Below are positions 23,816-34,537 of a stretch of DNA of 64,000 nt, piece by piece. Under the pieces are notes generated by a model that was not told the origin of the DNA, made no database searches, and was given only the letters and a program-made list of their open reading frames with translations. The position numbers were made by a program, and so were the translations under genes. Location of the stretch: the NCBI GenBank assembly GCA_001632435.1, contig KV423970.1:105985-169984 (forward strand). Direction: 5' to 3'. How positions within the stretch are numbered: the first letter of the stretch is position 1; the number at the start of each line of letters is the position of its first letter. This DNA comes from Calocera cornea HHB12733. Its lineage: Eukaryota > Basidiomycota > Dacrymycetes > Dacrymycetales > Dacrymycetaceae.

Positions 23816-24304
23816 GCCTGCGCAAGGGCAGCCAACAGCTTCTGCAGGCCACGGTCAGAAGGTTGCAGCAGTGGGCCGGTGTCCGGACGTCCGTAACTTT
23901 TGGGGACGCGCGCACAGACCCTGAGAAGCCGCGCGGGTGCGGAATTTTCCGCGGCTTTATTCCACGCAAACGTCCTCGTCCGATGGCTTCGCTTGATCCA
24001 TGCTCACCCGTTGGGCTTGTCCTACTGCCTACTGAGGGATTGCTGAGTGATCCTAGCCCCCGTACTCCAACCCCTGGTGCTTCTCGTTCTCCAGCTAGAG
24101 GCCGCGGCTGACAAATCACATTCACCACCATGGTCTTTGGCCATTGGAAGACGCAGTATGAGGGTAAACTGCGTGGGAAGACAAGCCACGAATGTGGTTG
24201 GCTTTGAAACCGGCCTGAGACGGCTGACAAATCTTGTTGGCGAGAGCACGATCGAACATCACTGGCAGGCTTATCATCGTACGTACATTTGCCGTCCAAA
24301 ATCA

Positions 24305-24313
24305 TATAAGTGT
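24305..24313 (+). promoter_or_regulatory. TATA-like element, NmrA-like gene 2
   Basis: TATAAGTGT, 93 bp upstream of the start codon at 24398, matching the position in copies 1 and 3. Confidence 0.5.
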
Positions 24314-24397
24314 GAAGCATCTCTTGCCAGATATACCGCATCAAACACTGTGGGACAGTGACCGCCCAAACCCGGAGAGATACATCACCAGCTAACA

Positions 24398-25616
24398 ATG
24401 TCGACCCTTCCCAAGATTGTTATTATCGGTGGCACAGGTGCCCAAGGCGTTCCCGTGGTTCAAGGTGCATACACTTCTCGATCCCTCTTAGTATACATAT
24501 GCTGAGGTCTGATCTAGCTCTATCCGATACCGGCAAATATGAAGTCGTCGTGCTGACGCGCAACAAGTCCAGCGAGCAAGCCCAGACAATCGGCTCTCTC
24601 CCGCATGTGTCTTTGCTCGAAGGCACCTACACAAACGAGCCCGACATTTGGACGGTCTTCAAGGGTGCCTACGGCACCTTCGTCAACACGGACTCTCACG
24701 TGATTGGTGAGAAGGCTGAAACTTTCTGGGGAATGCGCATCTTCGAGATTGCTGTCGCGCAAGGAGTGAAGCACTTCGTCTGGGGAAATATCTACTACCT
24801 TACTAAGCTAGGCGGGTACGACCCCAAGTACCGCAGTGGCCATACGGATGGGAAAGGTCGTGTTGCTGGTGAGTCTGCCCCATAATTTGTAGGACGGTAC
24901 ACCTCACGAGCATTGGACGCAGAATGGCTGCTCGCTCAGAAGCTCAAGGACGTCACAGTTACCGTGTTTACTACATGTGCCTACGCCAACATGCTCTGGG
25001 GCGCCGGTCAGTTGTCGCCGGTCAAGAACGACAACGGGTCATTCACGTTTTACTCTTCTATCGGTAGATATCCCTTTGTTCCCTTGTTGAGATATGTTAC
25101 TGATTGTCTTGTCAAGGTGATGGTGTCATTCCCGTTGTCGCCCTCGAAGACGTCGGCCCGTACGTCAGCTGGATTTTCGGCCACAAAGAACGCGCCGACA
25201 ATTTGGACCTCATCACCGTAACCGACATCCTTACCTATCCAGCCATCGTCTCTGCCTTCGAGAAAGTGACGGGCAAGAAGGCGATCTGGAAGGACCTACC
25301 TTACGATGAGTTCGCCGCCTTCCGCGACATGACAGATGATATACCCGCTGCGTTCGCCGCTGGGCCGGGAGAGTATCACGACCCAACGGGAATGAGCTTG
25401 AAGGAAAACTTCCGCGGCTGGTGGCAGGGATGGCGGGACAGCTTGGCTACCTGGGACATGGTGGACGTTAAGCTACTTGACGAGATTCATCCGAAGAGGA
25501 TGAGGAGCTTGGAGGAGTGGATGCGCGCGGTCGGTTTCAATGGGGAGCGCAAAAGCGTCCTGAAGGATTTGGCAGGCAATCAGGCCGCCATGAGGGGCCG
25601 CGTGGCGTCGGAGTAA
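24398..25616 (+). CDS. NmrA-like family NAD(P)-binding oxidoreductase, copy 2
   Basis: Paralogue of copy 1 with the same exon plan: 24398-24464, 24518-24868, 24923-25063 and 25117-25616 (352 residues). It starts MSTLPKIVIIGGTGAQG. Differences from its neighbours: the loop NTDGFVIGEK reads NTDSHVIGEK, and WDGQ in exon 3 reads WGAGQ, one residue longer. All three introns use GT-AG here. The GxxGxxG, LTRNKS and AAGPGEYHDP blocks are intact, so it looks functional. Confidence 0.85.
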
Positions 25617-26197
25617 ACCGCTCCGTGAGAGTGAAATTACGCTGCGAATACACAAATTGCACGGTCGTAATTCTCTGATACGATCGCTGTAAAAAAGTCT
25701 TCGAACACGTTGTTAGCCGAATGAAGAATGACGGCGGTAGGCTGCCGAAGTGCGCGTGTTCGTTTCAAAAATGAAAACGTTCCCCCGCGCGATCCGGAGA
25801 GAGTATCTCTCAGGCCTCTACATCGCGGTTGTAAATGCGGTCCACTTGCTCTGAATGGTGAATGATCCTGATCTTGACACTTCAGTCCTCTGAGGTGCTC
25901 TACGAAAGCAACAACGGCTTACTAATCACATTTCCAGCTGAAAGACACAACATGAGGGTGTGCCTCTATGTTGATGTTGGTAGGCGAGCTACGACTGTGG
26001 TGACTTAGTAATCCACCTGGTACGGCTGACCGAGATCGTCGGGCGGATGTCCAGTAAACGTCGCGGGAGGGCTGGGCGTGGTACGTACTTCACAGTCAAA
26101 ATCTGTATAAGTATAATCTATGTTTCACCGGCCCATCCCGTTATTTCTCAAGGACAAACAGAAAATCAAAAATCGAGCAGTACATCATCGCCCAGTA
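25617..26197. promoter_or_regulatory. Upstream region of NmrA-like copy 3
   Basis: Contains the conserved upstream block (GGCGAGCTACGACTGTGG, from 25983, about 215 bp before the ATG) and TATAAGTAT at 26105-26113. The bioDA relic found upstream of copy 2 is absent here. No gene seen. Confidence 0.5.
26105..26113 (+). promoter_or_regulatory. TATA-like element, NmrA-like gene 3
   Basis: TATAAGTAT, 93 bp upstream of the start codon at 26198, as in copies 1 and 2. Confidence 0.55.
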
Positions 26198-27425
26198 ATG
26201 TCGATTCTGCCCAAGATTATCATCATTGGTGGAACTGGTGCTCAAGGGGCTCCTGCAGTTCAAGGCAAATGGTTTTTCCATTACACGGACCTGTTAGCTG
26301 AGTTTTATCATAGCTCTCTCCGAGACTGGCAAGTATCATGTCGTCGTGCTGACACGCAACAAGTCGAGCGATCAGGCCCAAACGCTCGCCGCTCTCCCGC
26401 GAGTGTCTCTATTTGAAGGCACCTACACGAACGAGCCCGACATCTGGGCCCTGTTTCATGGCGCCTACGGCGCGTTTGTAAACACGGACGGGTTCGTGAT
26501 TGGCGAGAAGGCTGAGCTCTTCTGGGGCATGCGAATCTTCGAGATCGCCGTTGCCCAAGGAATCACTCACTATGTCTGGGGAGGCGTGTACTACCTCACT
26601 AAGTTGGGGGGATACGACCTCAAGTACCGCAGTGGCCATATGGACGGAAAAGGCCGTGTCTCTGGTGAGTCTGGGCCGCAACTGTATTGGATGGATGCTG
26701 ATGATTGCGCTCTCAAGAGTGGCTGCTTGCCCAGAAGCTCAAGGAGGTCACAGTCACCGTATTTACTACATGTGGCTATGCCAACATGTTCTGGGACGGC
26801 CAGCGAGCACCGGTGAAGAATGACGACGGGTCATTCACGTTCTACTCTTCCATCGGTAGCTATTCGCTCTGTACTGGCCGAATGTGGCTAATATGGTTAT
26901 CAAGGTGATGGTGTACTGCCTGTTATCGCTCTCGAAGACATCGGCCCCTACATCACCTGGATTTTCGACCACAGAGAACGTGCCGATAACATGGACCTCA
27001 TTGCGGTAACCGACATCCTCACTTACCCAGCCGTCGTCTCTGCCTTCGAGCGAGTCACCGGAACCAAGGCCACCTGGAAGGATTTGCCTTACGAAGAGTT
27101 CGCCACCCTTACCCGCATGACTGACAACATACCCGCTGCATTCGCCGCTGGGCCAGGCGAGTACCACGACCCGACTGGACTGAGCTTGAAGGAAAACTTC
27201 CGCGGATGGTGGCAGGGATGGCGCGATAGCTTGGCGACCTGGGATATGGTGGATGTTAAACTGCTTGACGAGATCCATCCCGAGAGGATGAGGAGCTTGG
27301 AGGAGTGGATGCACAAGGTCGGGTTCAATGGGGAACGCAAACCCTTCCTGAAGGATTACGCAGTCATGGCTAGCCGACTGAAGGATGCCGAGGTGCTACG
27401 GCGCCATCTCGCTGGCCAGCAGTAG
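26198..27425 (+). CDS. NmrA-like family NAD(P)-binding oxidoreductase, copy 3
   Basis: Third forward paralogue. Coding exons are 26198-26264, 26314-26664, 26718-26855 and 26905-27425 (358 residues). It starts MSILPKIIIIGGTGAQG and keeps NTDGFVIGEKAELFWGMRIF, KYRSGHMDGKGRV and AAGPGEYHDPTGL. The C-terminus is slightly longer and more basic than in copies 1 and 2 (ends RRHLAGQQ). Intron 1 begins GCAAAT (26265), a GC donor. Confidence 0.85.
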
Positions 27426-27894
27426 TTTTAGGACTGAATGACCATGTCGAAATAGACACTTTGTGAGGTTACGTTCCGAATTCTTTGTATCTCGTTGAAT
27501 GATCAGAAAATTGTGGCAAGAACGGTCGTATGTCGTGGTCGGGACGAACCCTGACGGGTGGCTGTGCAACTAGCTCGGCGCGTGCGAATTGTGCGGAATC
27601 TGTGACGCGACGCGGCTGCTGTCTCTGCTGCAACGCGGCGCGCCACTCCACCGCCCTGTCGCGCCGTTTACCCGTTGGGCACTCCCGGTTTCACTCCCCT
27701 GCTGCGTGAGCACAGTGCACAGCGACAGCCGCCCCGACGCCTCTGTGCCCCCATCGTCTGCTGTGGAGCGACCACCATCCACAGCACTTGCATATAGCTT
27801 GCCATCACCGCTGTCAACAAACAGCTCACGTTGAACACCCGCACAAACCAACACCCCTGTTGAGAGCACACCCTACCCACCCACAACCTGCGCG
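27426..27894. other. Intergenic region upstream of the MARVEL-like gene
   Basis: 469 bp with the NmrA copy 3 3' flank and a C/A-rich leader before the ATG at 27895. No repeats or ORFs worth calling. Confidence 0.5.
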
Positions 27895-29095
27895 ATGGCT
27901 GTCTTCTCAGACCTCAAGGAGCGCATCTCCTCCATCCTCCCATCACACGACGGCCCCACAAGGCGTCTGACCCACCTGGGGCAGGGGTTTGCCCCGGATG
28001 AGGAGTATCACGAGAAGGTGCGTCTACTTTGCTCACTGACCAGGACAACGCGCTGATGTATGCTATGTTGGGTAGCCGCCGTACTCCAACTATTCTATCT
28101 CGGCGCATGGGGCGCAGATGTTCCTTGTATTTCTTGCAATGTGCTGCTTTGCCTCTGTCGCCGCTTTCCAAGCACAGTGGCATGTTGGCCCTTGTACGTC
28201 CCTTCCTGCTACGTTCTGTTGATCCCTCCTGATACGCCCTCAGCCTTCCTTTCCGGATTTGCCATCTTCGTCGCTGTCACCGCCCTCTTCCTGAGCACAT
28301 GGCTCCTCGCGGTACCCTTCATTTACTGGAAGCACGACCGCCTGAAGGCGCTCGCCCGGCCACTCAACGAGATTCGCGTAAAGCTGATCCTGAGCGTCGC
28401 CGGCACAACCTGGCTGCTGCTGATCAGGTATGCCTCGCCTACTCCAATAATCCTCACCCACTGATGCGTTTCGCAGCTTTATCACCACGATCTCCGCGTG
28501 GACCGAGCCGGGGTGCAAGGACGCGTCGACAGACCCGCACGCCTCGCTCGGCGACGCGTACCAAAAGGCGCTCTCCGGCTGGTGCACGACCAAAAAAGCC
28601 GGCTCCGCCTTCTTCTGGATGACCTTCACCGCGTGGCTCGTCTCCCTGGGTCTGGCGTTGCTCGAATGGCGCACAAACAAGGGCCTGCGGCCGAAGGACG
28701 CGCCCTTCGCCCCGCCCGCCGAGACGCTGGACGACGAGCCGTTCGACGCGCGCGAGGTGGACGACGACTCGGACCTCTCGCGCAAGCCCACGCACCAGAC
28801 GTTCGCCTCCCAAGGCGACGACGTTGCGGAGAGCCCGTTCAGGGACAGCGCGTACGCCCCGCCGAGCATGGGAAGGTACGACCCGCCCGCGCCGACAGGC
28901 AGACCTAGCATGGACACGTACGGCGCATTCTCCGACCCGGCGCCGACCGGGTACGCAGCTCCCGGCGTGAGCAGAACGATGCAGTATGCGGACCCGTACG
29001 CGGCGATCCGGCACAACCTCAGTGCGGAGCCACAGATCGCTGCGCCGAGGCCGGGCATGCCGCCCAATCCGCCGAGCTACGATGGGTACCGCTAG
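27895..29095 (+). CDS. MARVEL-like four-helix membrane protein
   Basis: Integral membrane protein of unknown function. Coding exons are 27895-28017, 28076-28193, 28244-28427 and 28477-29095 (347 residues). Four hydrophobic helices are visible: AQMFLVFLAMCCFASVAA, FLSGFAIFVAVTALFLSTWL, LILSVAGTTWLLLISFITT and FFWMTFTAWLVSLGLALLEW, spaced like a MARVEL domain. The loop between helices 3 and 4 holds two cysteines (GC..., WC...). The C-terminal 140 residues are a disordered Pro/Tyr/Asp-rich cytosolic tail. It sits inside the NmrA-like array but shows no sequence relation to it. The name rests on topology, not on a diagnostic motif. Confidence 0.7.
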
Positions 29096-29388
29096 CCGCT
29101 AGTCCTGCAGCGCGCTGGAGGAGCTGGGAACGGGCCGTGAGGAGAGTGTGGGGGAGGGAGGACGGACTGCAGACCTTGCTACTGTCTCATTACCAGTTTT
29201 TGGAACTATATCCGTGAGACTTTTATATTAAGCGTGTACGAGTATTCACAGAAGTAGCGCGCGAAAGCATTGCATCTTCTGAAATCGCAGACTGTTGTTT
29301 CATAGGCGTGCACCGACATTTCATTTGTAAGCGAACCGCGGGTGTTTATGTGTTTGCGCGGAGCCGTCTCATTCTGGAGCCGCGGTCT

Positions 29389-30582
29389 CTACTCAGCAGC
29401 CAAACGCCGATGCACATCTACCACATCCTTGAGGACCAGCCTGTGCTCGCCGTTATACCCGACCCTCGTCATCCATTCCTCCAAGCTCCTGATCCTCCCC
29501 GGATGGATCTCATCCAGCAGCCCCACATCCACATCTTTCCACGTGAAGATACTGTCCCTCCACGCGTTCCACCACCCGCGGAAGTTCGCCTTGACGCTCA
29601 TTCCCGTGGTGTCGTTGTACTCACCCGGGCCAGCGGCGAACGCAGCGGGGGCCTCGTCCGTCATCCCGCGCAGCGCCGCAAACTGGTCGAAAGGCAGGTC
29701 CTTCCAGTGCGCTTTCTTGCCCGTGACTTTCTCGAAAGCGGCGATGACGGTCGGGTAGGAGGGGATGTCGGTCATAGCGATGAGGTTTAGGTTGCTCGAG
29801 CGCTCCTTGTTGGCAAATATCCAGGATACAAAGGGACCCACGTCTTCCAATGCAACAAGGGGAATGATTCCATCACCTAAAGGAGCTTTCAGTACATAGA
29901 GGGTCAAGGCTCGCCAAACCACATACCGATCGAAGAGTAGAATGTGAAAGATCCGTCCTCGTTCTTTTGGGGATTGAACTGCCCGTCCCAGAACATATTC
30001 ATGTATGCACCCGTAGTGAATACACTGACTGTCACCTGCTTAAGCTTCTGGGCAAGCAGCCACTCTACGGCACAGTTGTGTCAGCTATGATCCAGCTGAG
30101 ATAGTGGATTTCCTTACGTGCCACACGGCCCTTGCCGTCTGTGTGGCCAGACCGGTATTTGGGATTATACCCGCCTTGCTTGGTGAGATAGATGACGTTG
30201 CCCCAAATGTAGTGCTGCACGCCTTGCGCCACGGCGATCTCGAAGATGCGCATTCCCCAGAATATCTCGGCTTTCTCGCCGATCACGAACCCGTCCGTAT
30301 TCACAAATGCCCCGTAGGCACCTTTAAAGAGCTCCCAGACGTCATCCTCACTCAGATAGGTCCCTTCAAAGAGGGAAACACGGGGCAGGGCTGCCAATGC
30401 CTGAGCCTGTTCACTCGACTTCTTGCGAGTAAGTGCAACGATTTCGTACTTGCAGGACTCGGATAAGGCTGAGGACCATCAGGGGGTACCTAGCACGTGA
30501 TAAATAAAGGCTAACCTCGAACAGCAGGGAAACCCTGGGCACCCGTTCCTCCGATGATAACAATTTTGGGGAGCATGGACAT
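29389..30582 (-). CDS. NmrA-like family NAD(P)-binding oxidoreductase, copy 4
   Basis: Reverse-strand paralogue. Coding exons (minus) are 30582-30516, 30468-30118, 30064-29927 and 29876-29389 (347 residues), matching the exon sizes of the forward copies (67, 351, 138 nt). It starts MSMLPKIVIIGGTGAQG. Exon 3 begins QWLLAQKL where the others have EWLLAQKL. It differs more from copies 1-3 than they do from each other (EDDVWELFKG, FANKERSSNLN, FRGWWNAW), and these traits are partly shared with copy 5. Intron 1 has a GT donor (GTTAGC). Confidence 0.85.
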
Positions 30583-31291
30583 GTTGCGGAGGGTCGATTT
30601 GTAGTGGGCCATTCTCTTTGCAACAGATGGGCCCTTTATATGTGCCATGATGTGAATATCATCGCTGATACTAAACACCAGCACTTCACAAGCGCAATAG
30701 CTGCAGGGGTGATGGAGCTTGAAAAACCAAGTCGTCTCCAGAAGCCTCGTGGGGGGACAATTAGTAAGCGTGCATTGTTGCCAATACTCGTTGTCTTACT
30801 CAGCATTGACAATCAGTCGCTATCCGAGGTCGTACTGCAGGGACCCTGCAAATCCACACTCGTACATACCAGCTTTGTAAGGCAGTTGTGCCAGGGCTAT
30901 CCAAATGAAGAACGACGATGGGGCCCCTGCGAACCGAGCGAGACCGAAAATTCTGGGAAGAACCGATTCGAATTCGGTGAACCAAACCCCCTGCACCGAG
31001 TTTGTTCCGACCCACGAGTTCTTTCAAGGGTACGCTGACCAATACTTGTACGGAGTCGCCGGGACGTGGCATGGAGCATCCGCTACAGAAGAGAAGATAA
31101 TTCTGTTCGGCTGAGCAACACAGCGTGCAAATGCTTCGCAAAAGGGTAGTCCCGCCTTGCGACCCCCTGAAAGCCGTGGCTTCGTGTCTACAGGCTGTCA
31201 GGTAGCCACGCCATGAGCATGGATGGAAGACACATCGTGGGTTTGATTTATGTAGCAATGAGCGGTGTGTTCTATTTTGTCTCTTCGATAC
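30583..31291. other. Spacer between NmrA-like copies 4 and 5
   Basis: 709 bp. The end near copy 4 carries its promoter, with a TATATAAAG-type element on the minus strand around 30634-30642. No gene, repeat or RNA recognised. Confidence 0.45.
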
Positions 31292-32500
31292 CTAAACGTT
31301 CGACGCGTGGGCCTGTAAACTCGCCCACCGATCCGCCACATCCTTGAGAATCACCTTCCGCTCTCCAGTGTACCCCACTTTGATCATCCACTCTTCGAAG
31401 CTCCTGATTCTTCCCGGATGGATTTCGTCAAGGAGCTTAACATCGACCTGGTTCCATGTAAATAGACTATCCCTCCAGGAATTCCACCAGCCCTGGAAGT
31501 TGGCCTTCATGCTCATCCCGGTCGGATCGTGGTACTCTCCGGGCCCATGAGCCCATGCAGCGGGAATTCCGTCACTCATGCGCCGGACCTTGGCGAATTC
31601 CTCGTAAGGCAAATCCTGCCAGATGGCTTTCTTTCCCGTCACTTTCTCGAAGGCCGAGATGATGGTCGTGTAAGGCAATATGTCGGTGACCGCAATGAGG
31701 TCAAGGTTTGCGGCCCGATCTTTGTGGCTGAATATCCAGGTGACGTATGGCCCGATGTCTTCCAATGCGACGATGGGAAGGACGCCGTCACCTAGAGAAG
31801 AATTAGCAGGTCGAACCCAGACCTTCCCAAAGCTACTCACCTATGGATGAGTAGAACGTGAAAGAGCCATCGTCGTTCTTCACGGGATTAAACTGGCCGT
31901 CCCAGAACATATTCATGTACGGGCATGTGGTGAAGATGGTGACTGTCACGTGTTTCAGCTTTTGCGCCAGCAGCCATTCTATCAGTCAGCCACATTAGAT
32001 CTTGTCGATACAACCGCGGGATACGACTTGCCTGCTACGCGAGCCTTTCCATCCATATGGCCACTCCGGTACTTGGGGTCGTACCCACCCAGCTTCAAAA
32101 GGTAGTAAAGATTGCCCCATACATAGTGTTTCACGCCTTGAGCCACAGCGATTTCAAAGATTCGCATGCCCCAGAAGATCTCCGCCTTCTCCCCGATCAC
32201 GAAACCGTCCGTATTGACGAATGCGCCGTAAGCCCCCTTGAAGAGCTCCCACACATTATCCTCTTTAAGATAAGTCCCCTCGAAGAGGGACGTTCGGGGG
32301 AGAGCGGCCAGAGCTTGAGCCTGCTCATTCGACTTATTCCGGGTGAGAACCACGACTTGGTACTTGCCGGTCTCCGAAAGCGCTATTTTTGGGACTTAGC
32401 GAGAAGGAGAAGGAAAACTAAAGTCGGACAGACCTTGGACAGCTGGGACACCCTGGGCGCCAGTCCCGCCAATTACCACGATTTTGGGGAGAGTGGACAT
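31292..32500 (-). CDS. NmrA-like family NAD(P)-binding oxidoreductase, copy 5
   Basis: Reverse-strand paralogue. Coding exons (minus) are 32500-32434, 32382-32032, 31978-31841 and 31791-31292 (351 residues). It starts MSTLPKIVVIGGTGAQG and keeps NTDGFVIGEKAEIFWGMRIF, KYRSGHMDGKARV and HGPGEYHDPTGMS. Shares ELFKGAYG and the C-terminal GYxGER block with copy 4, so the two reverse copies form a pair. Intron 2 has a consensus GC donor (GCAAGT, 32031 downward). A TATAAATA element lies about 40 bp upstream of the ATG on the minus strand. Confidence 0.85.
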
Positions 32501-34537
32501 CGTTGGATACGTCTATCCACATTGACGGCGTCGAATATTTATAGACGGTCCATCGATAAAAGCTAAAAGAGGAGCAGTAGCGGTGGACACCCCAACGCCG
32601 GAGAAGACGCGCGTGCCGCGGGCCAGACGGGCGCCAAGCCAGAGCTTAGTAAGCCCTGAGGTGTCCCGGAGGTTAACTCGGAGCAGCGTTCGAGATGCAG
32701 AAACCCCGAATGTGAGGTTTGATTCGTTCCCCAGCTTTGTCATCCTGACGAAACCAATCAAGGCTGAGTCATGTACGACAGTTCTGCGGGGTGACCATTG
32801 GCTGAAATGCTCAATGTACGTACTGCGTCGACTCGGACCATATCGGCACCGGGCCCGTTCCCGACACTTGCACGTACCGTGAAAAAGGGCCACATCATGG
32901 AGCCCGCCTTGGAATGTGATCCATGTTGGCTGCGCATAACCGGCCGCTCGCCATGAGTACAGTACCGGCGGAGTGGAGAGGGTGACGTCTACCTACGATT
33001 CAGGGTAGGCCGCATTGATCAAGCTCGCTCTTGATGCCGCGCTTTTGCCGAATTAAGGCACGTCTGTTGCTGGTCGGTCCGGTTCGTTGTCCGATCACAA
33101 GGAGCTGGCGTATTAAGTCGTGCACAGTGTAAGGGAGTCGTTGACGAGCGATTGAACCAGCGCCAAAGACCGAGCCTGACGTCCGGAAGGAACCAACGCA
33201 TAGACCACGAGGGAGGAAAACACGGTGTTATACTTGGGTGTTGCAGCTCCAATTCTGGCTGACGTGGGGTTGAGGAACATGATGTTATGCGCAGTGGAGG
33301 AAGCGCCCGCGGGAAACCTTTGGGAAGGTCACCGCGCGGTCAGCGGACAACTTGCCATCAATGTTGATGGGTCCGCCATCACGGTGACGCTCTCAAAAGA
33401 TGAAACAGTGGATAATGTAGGTGAGATTCCTGCGCGTAATCGAATAGCAAGCGGGACTCCATACAGGACGCAGATATTCCGGCGGCGTTCGGCACCGGTC
33501 TATCCCTGCGGCTGCTGCGGAGCTGGCGGACCCGCAACTCCGCTCTGAACCACTCCGCATAGCGCATATATGATGCCTGTCCTGGGAATAGACGGCCGTC
33601 GCCGATCCGATCCGAAGAATTCAAGAAGGTCGGCATCGGGTCTCGAGGTCGAAGACTGCAGGGTTTTAGTGCTGGGTCTAGGTCAGGGTCCAAGCGCTAG
33701 GGTAGTTTGGTTCCCGCATCTTCTTCTGCACACACTCTTTCTTACACCCTTTAGGTCCTCTTACGAAAGCCTGCTTTTGGATATTCCAAAGGACGTTACC
33801 TTCCGAACCATCGATTTGCAAGAGTCGCGCTGGATACACGAAAATGGTGTGGCCGACTGTTGTGGAGCAGAGATTGCCTTTCTTGGACCTTTCACTGGCG
33901 CTTTCATCACCCGATCAACCGAGAAGCATCCTCCCCACGCGAGATGATGGGTCTTTCGGCTACTTTTCTCTCCCTCCCCGGCGTATGTTCACTTCGCAAG
34001 TTGATGTCGCCATGGCCCAAGATGGAATCTGCCCTTCTGCCGTGCTCCCTCAGGTTGGATTGTGATGGTGTGGAAGCCCGCTTTGGCCAGTCCCTTGACT
34101 GGCTGGAAACAATGCCAATGGCAATAATGCTAAGCCCTCATGGCCGCCCCCGTTCGCAATCCCTTTATTCCGTGGCCCAGCACTGTGGTAACGATGGCCA
34201 ATCTTCGCTTATCTCGATTGGACGATATGAGTATAGCCACGCCGCGTCGGATGCTTTGCTCCATGCTCAGGCAGCTTTTCGTCTATTGCTGTCAGGATAC
34301 GCTGCCTGTCTCGCATTGTCATGTAGCGCCTGTGCTGGAGTCGGTCGCTGTCGGTCACTGTCGGACGTCTCCACCGTCCATGACGGAGCTGGCTTGAATA
34401 TAAGGGACACTGGCTCGACGCGTCGCGAATAGAAAGCCAACGATCCTGGTCCTGCTCTTAACTTTTGGTATTTATTCCACACAGCATGCGGCAATAACGA
34501 AACTTGACCGAAGCTTCTTCCCACTCTTTGCCTGAGA
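32501..34537. other. 2-kb region without a supported gene
   Basis: Holds the copy 5 promoter at its left edge and the Galpha leader at its right. The open frames (up to 190 codons, around 33860-34432) overlap one another, lack introns at sensible places, and resemble no family. No terminal repeats were found. It may include degraded DNA but I cannot support that. Confidence 0.4.

Larger units (their letters stand above)
23716..24397. promoter_or_regulatory. Upstream region of NmrA-like copy 2, duplicated from the bioDA-side promoter
   Basis: 23786-23928 matches 21407-21568 (start of bioDA plus its upstream DNA) with scattered differences and a gap. The match to the conserved upstream block starts near 24181, 217 bp before the ATG, and TATAAGTGT lies at 24305. 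There is no copy of the MITE here. So this is the duplicated divergent promoter with only the forward gene kept. Confidence 0.65.

Noticed and set aside
22519..32500. NmrA-like array as a secondary-metabolite gene cluster
   Set aside because: No polyketide synthase, peptide synthetase, terpene synthase, P450 or pathway regulator is present between bioDA and the Galpha gene.
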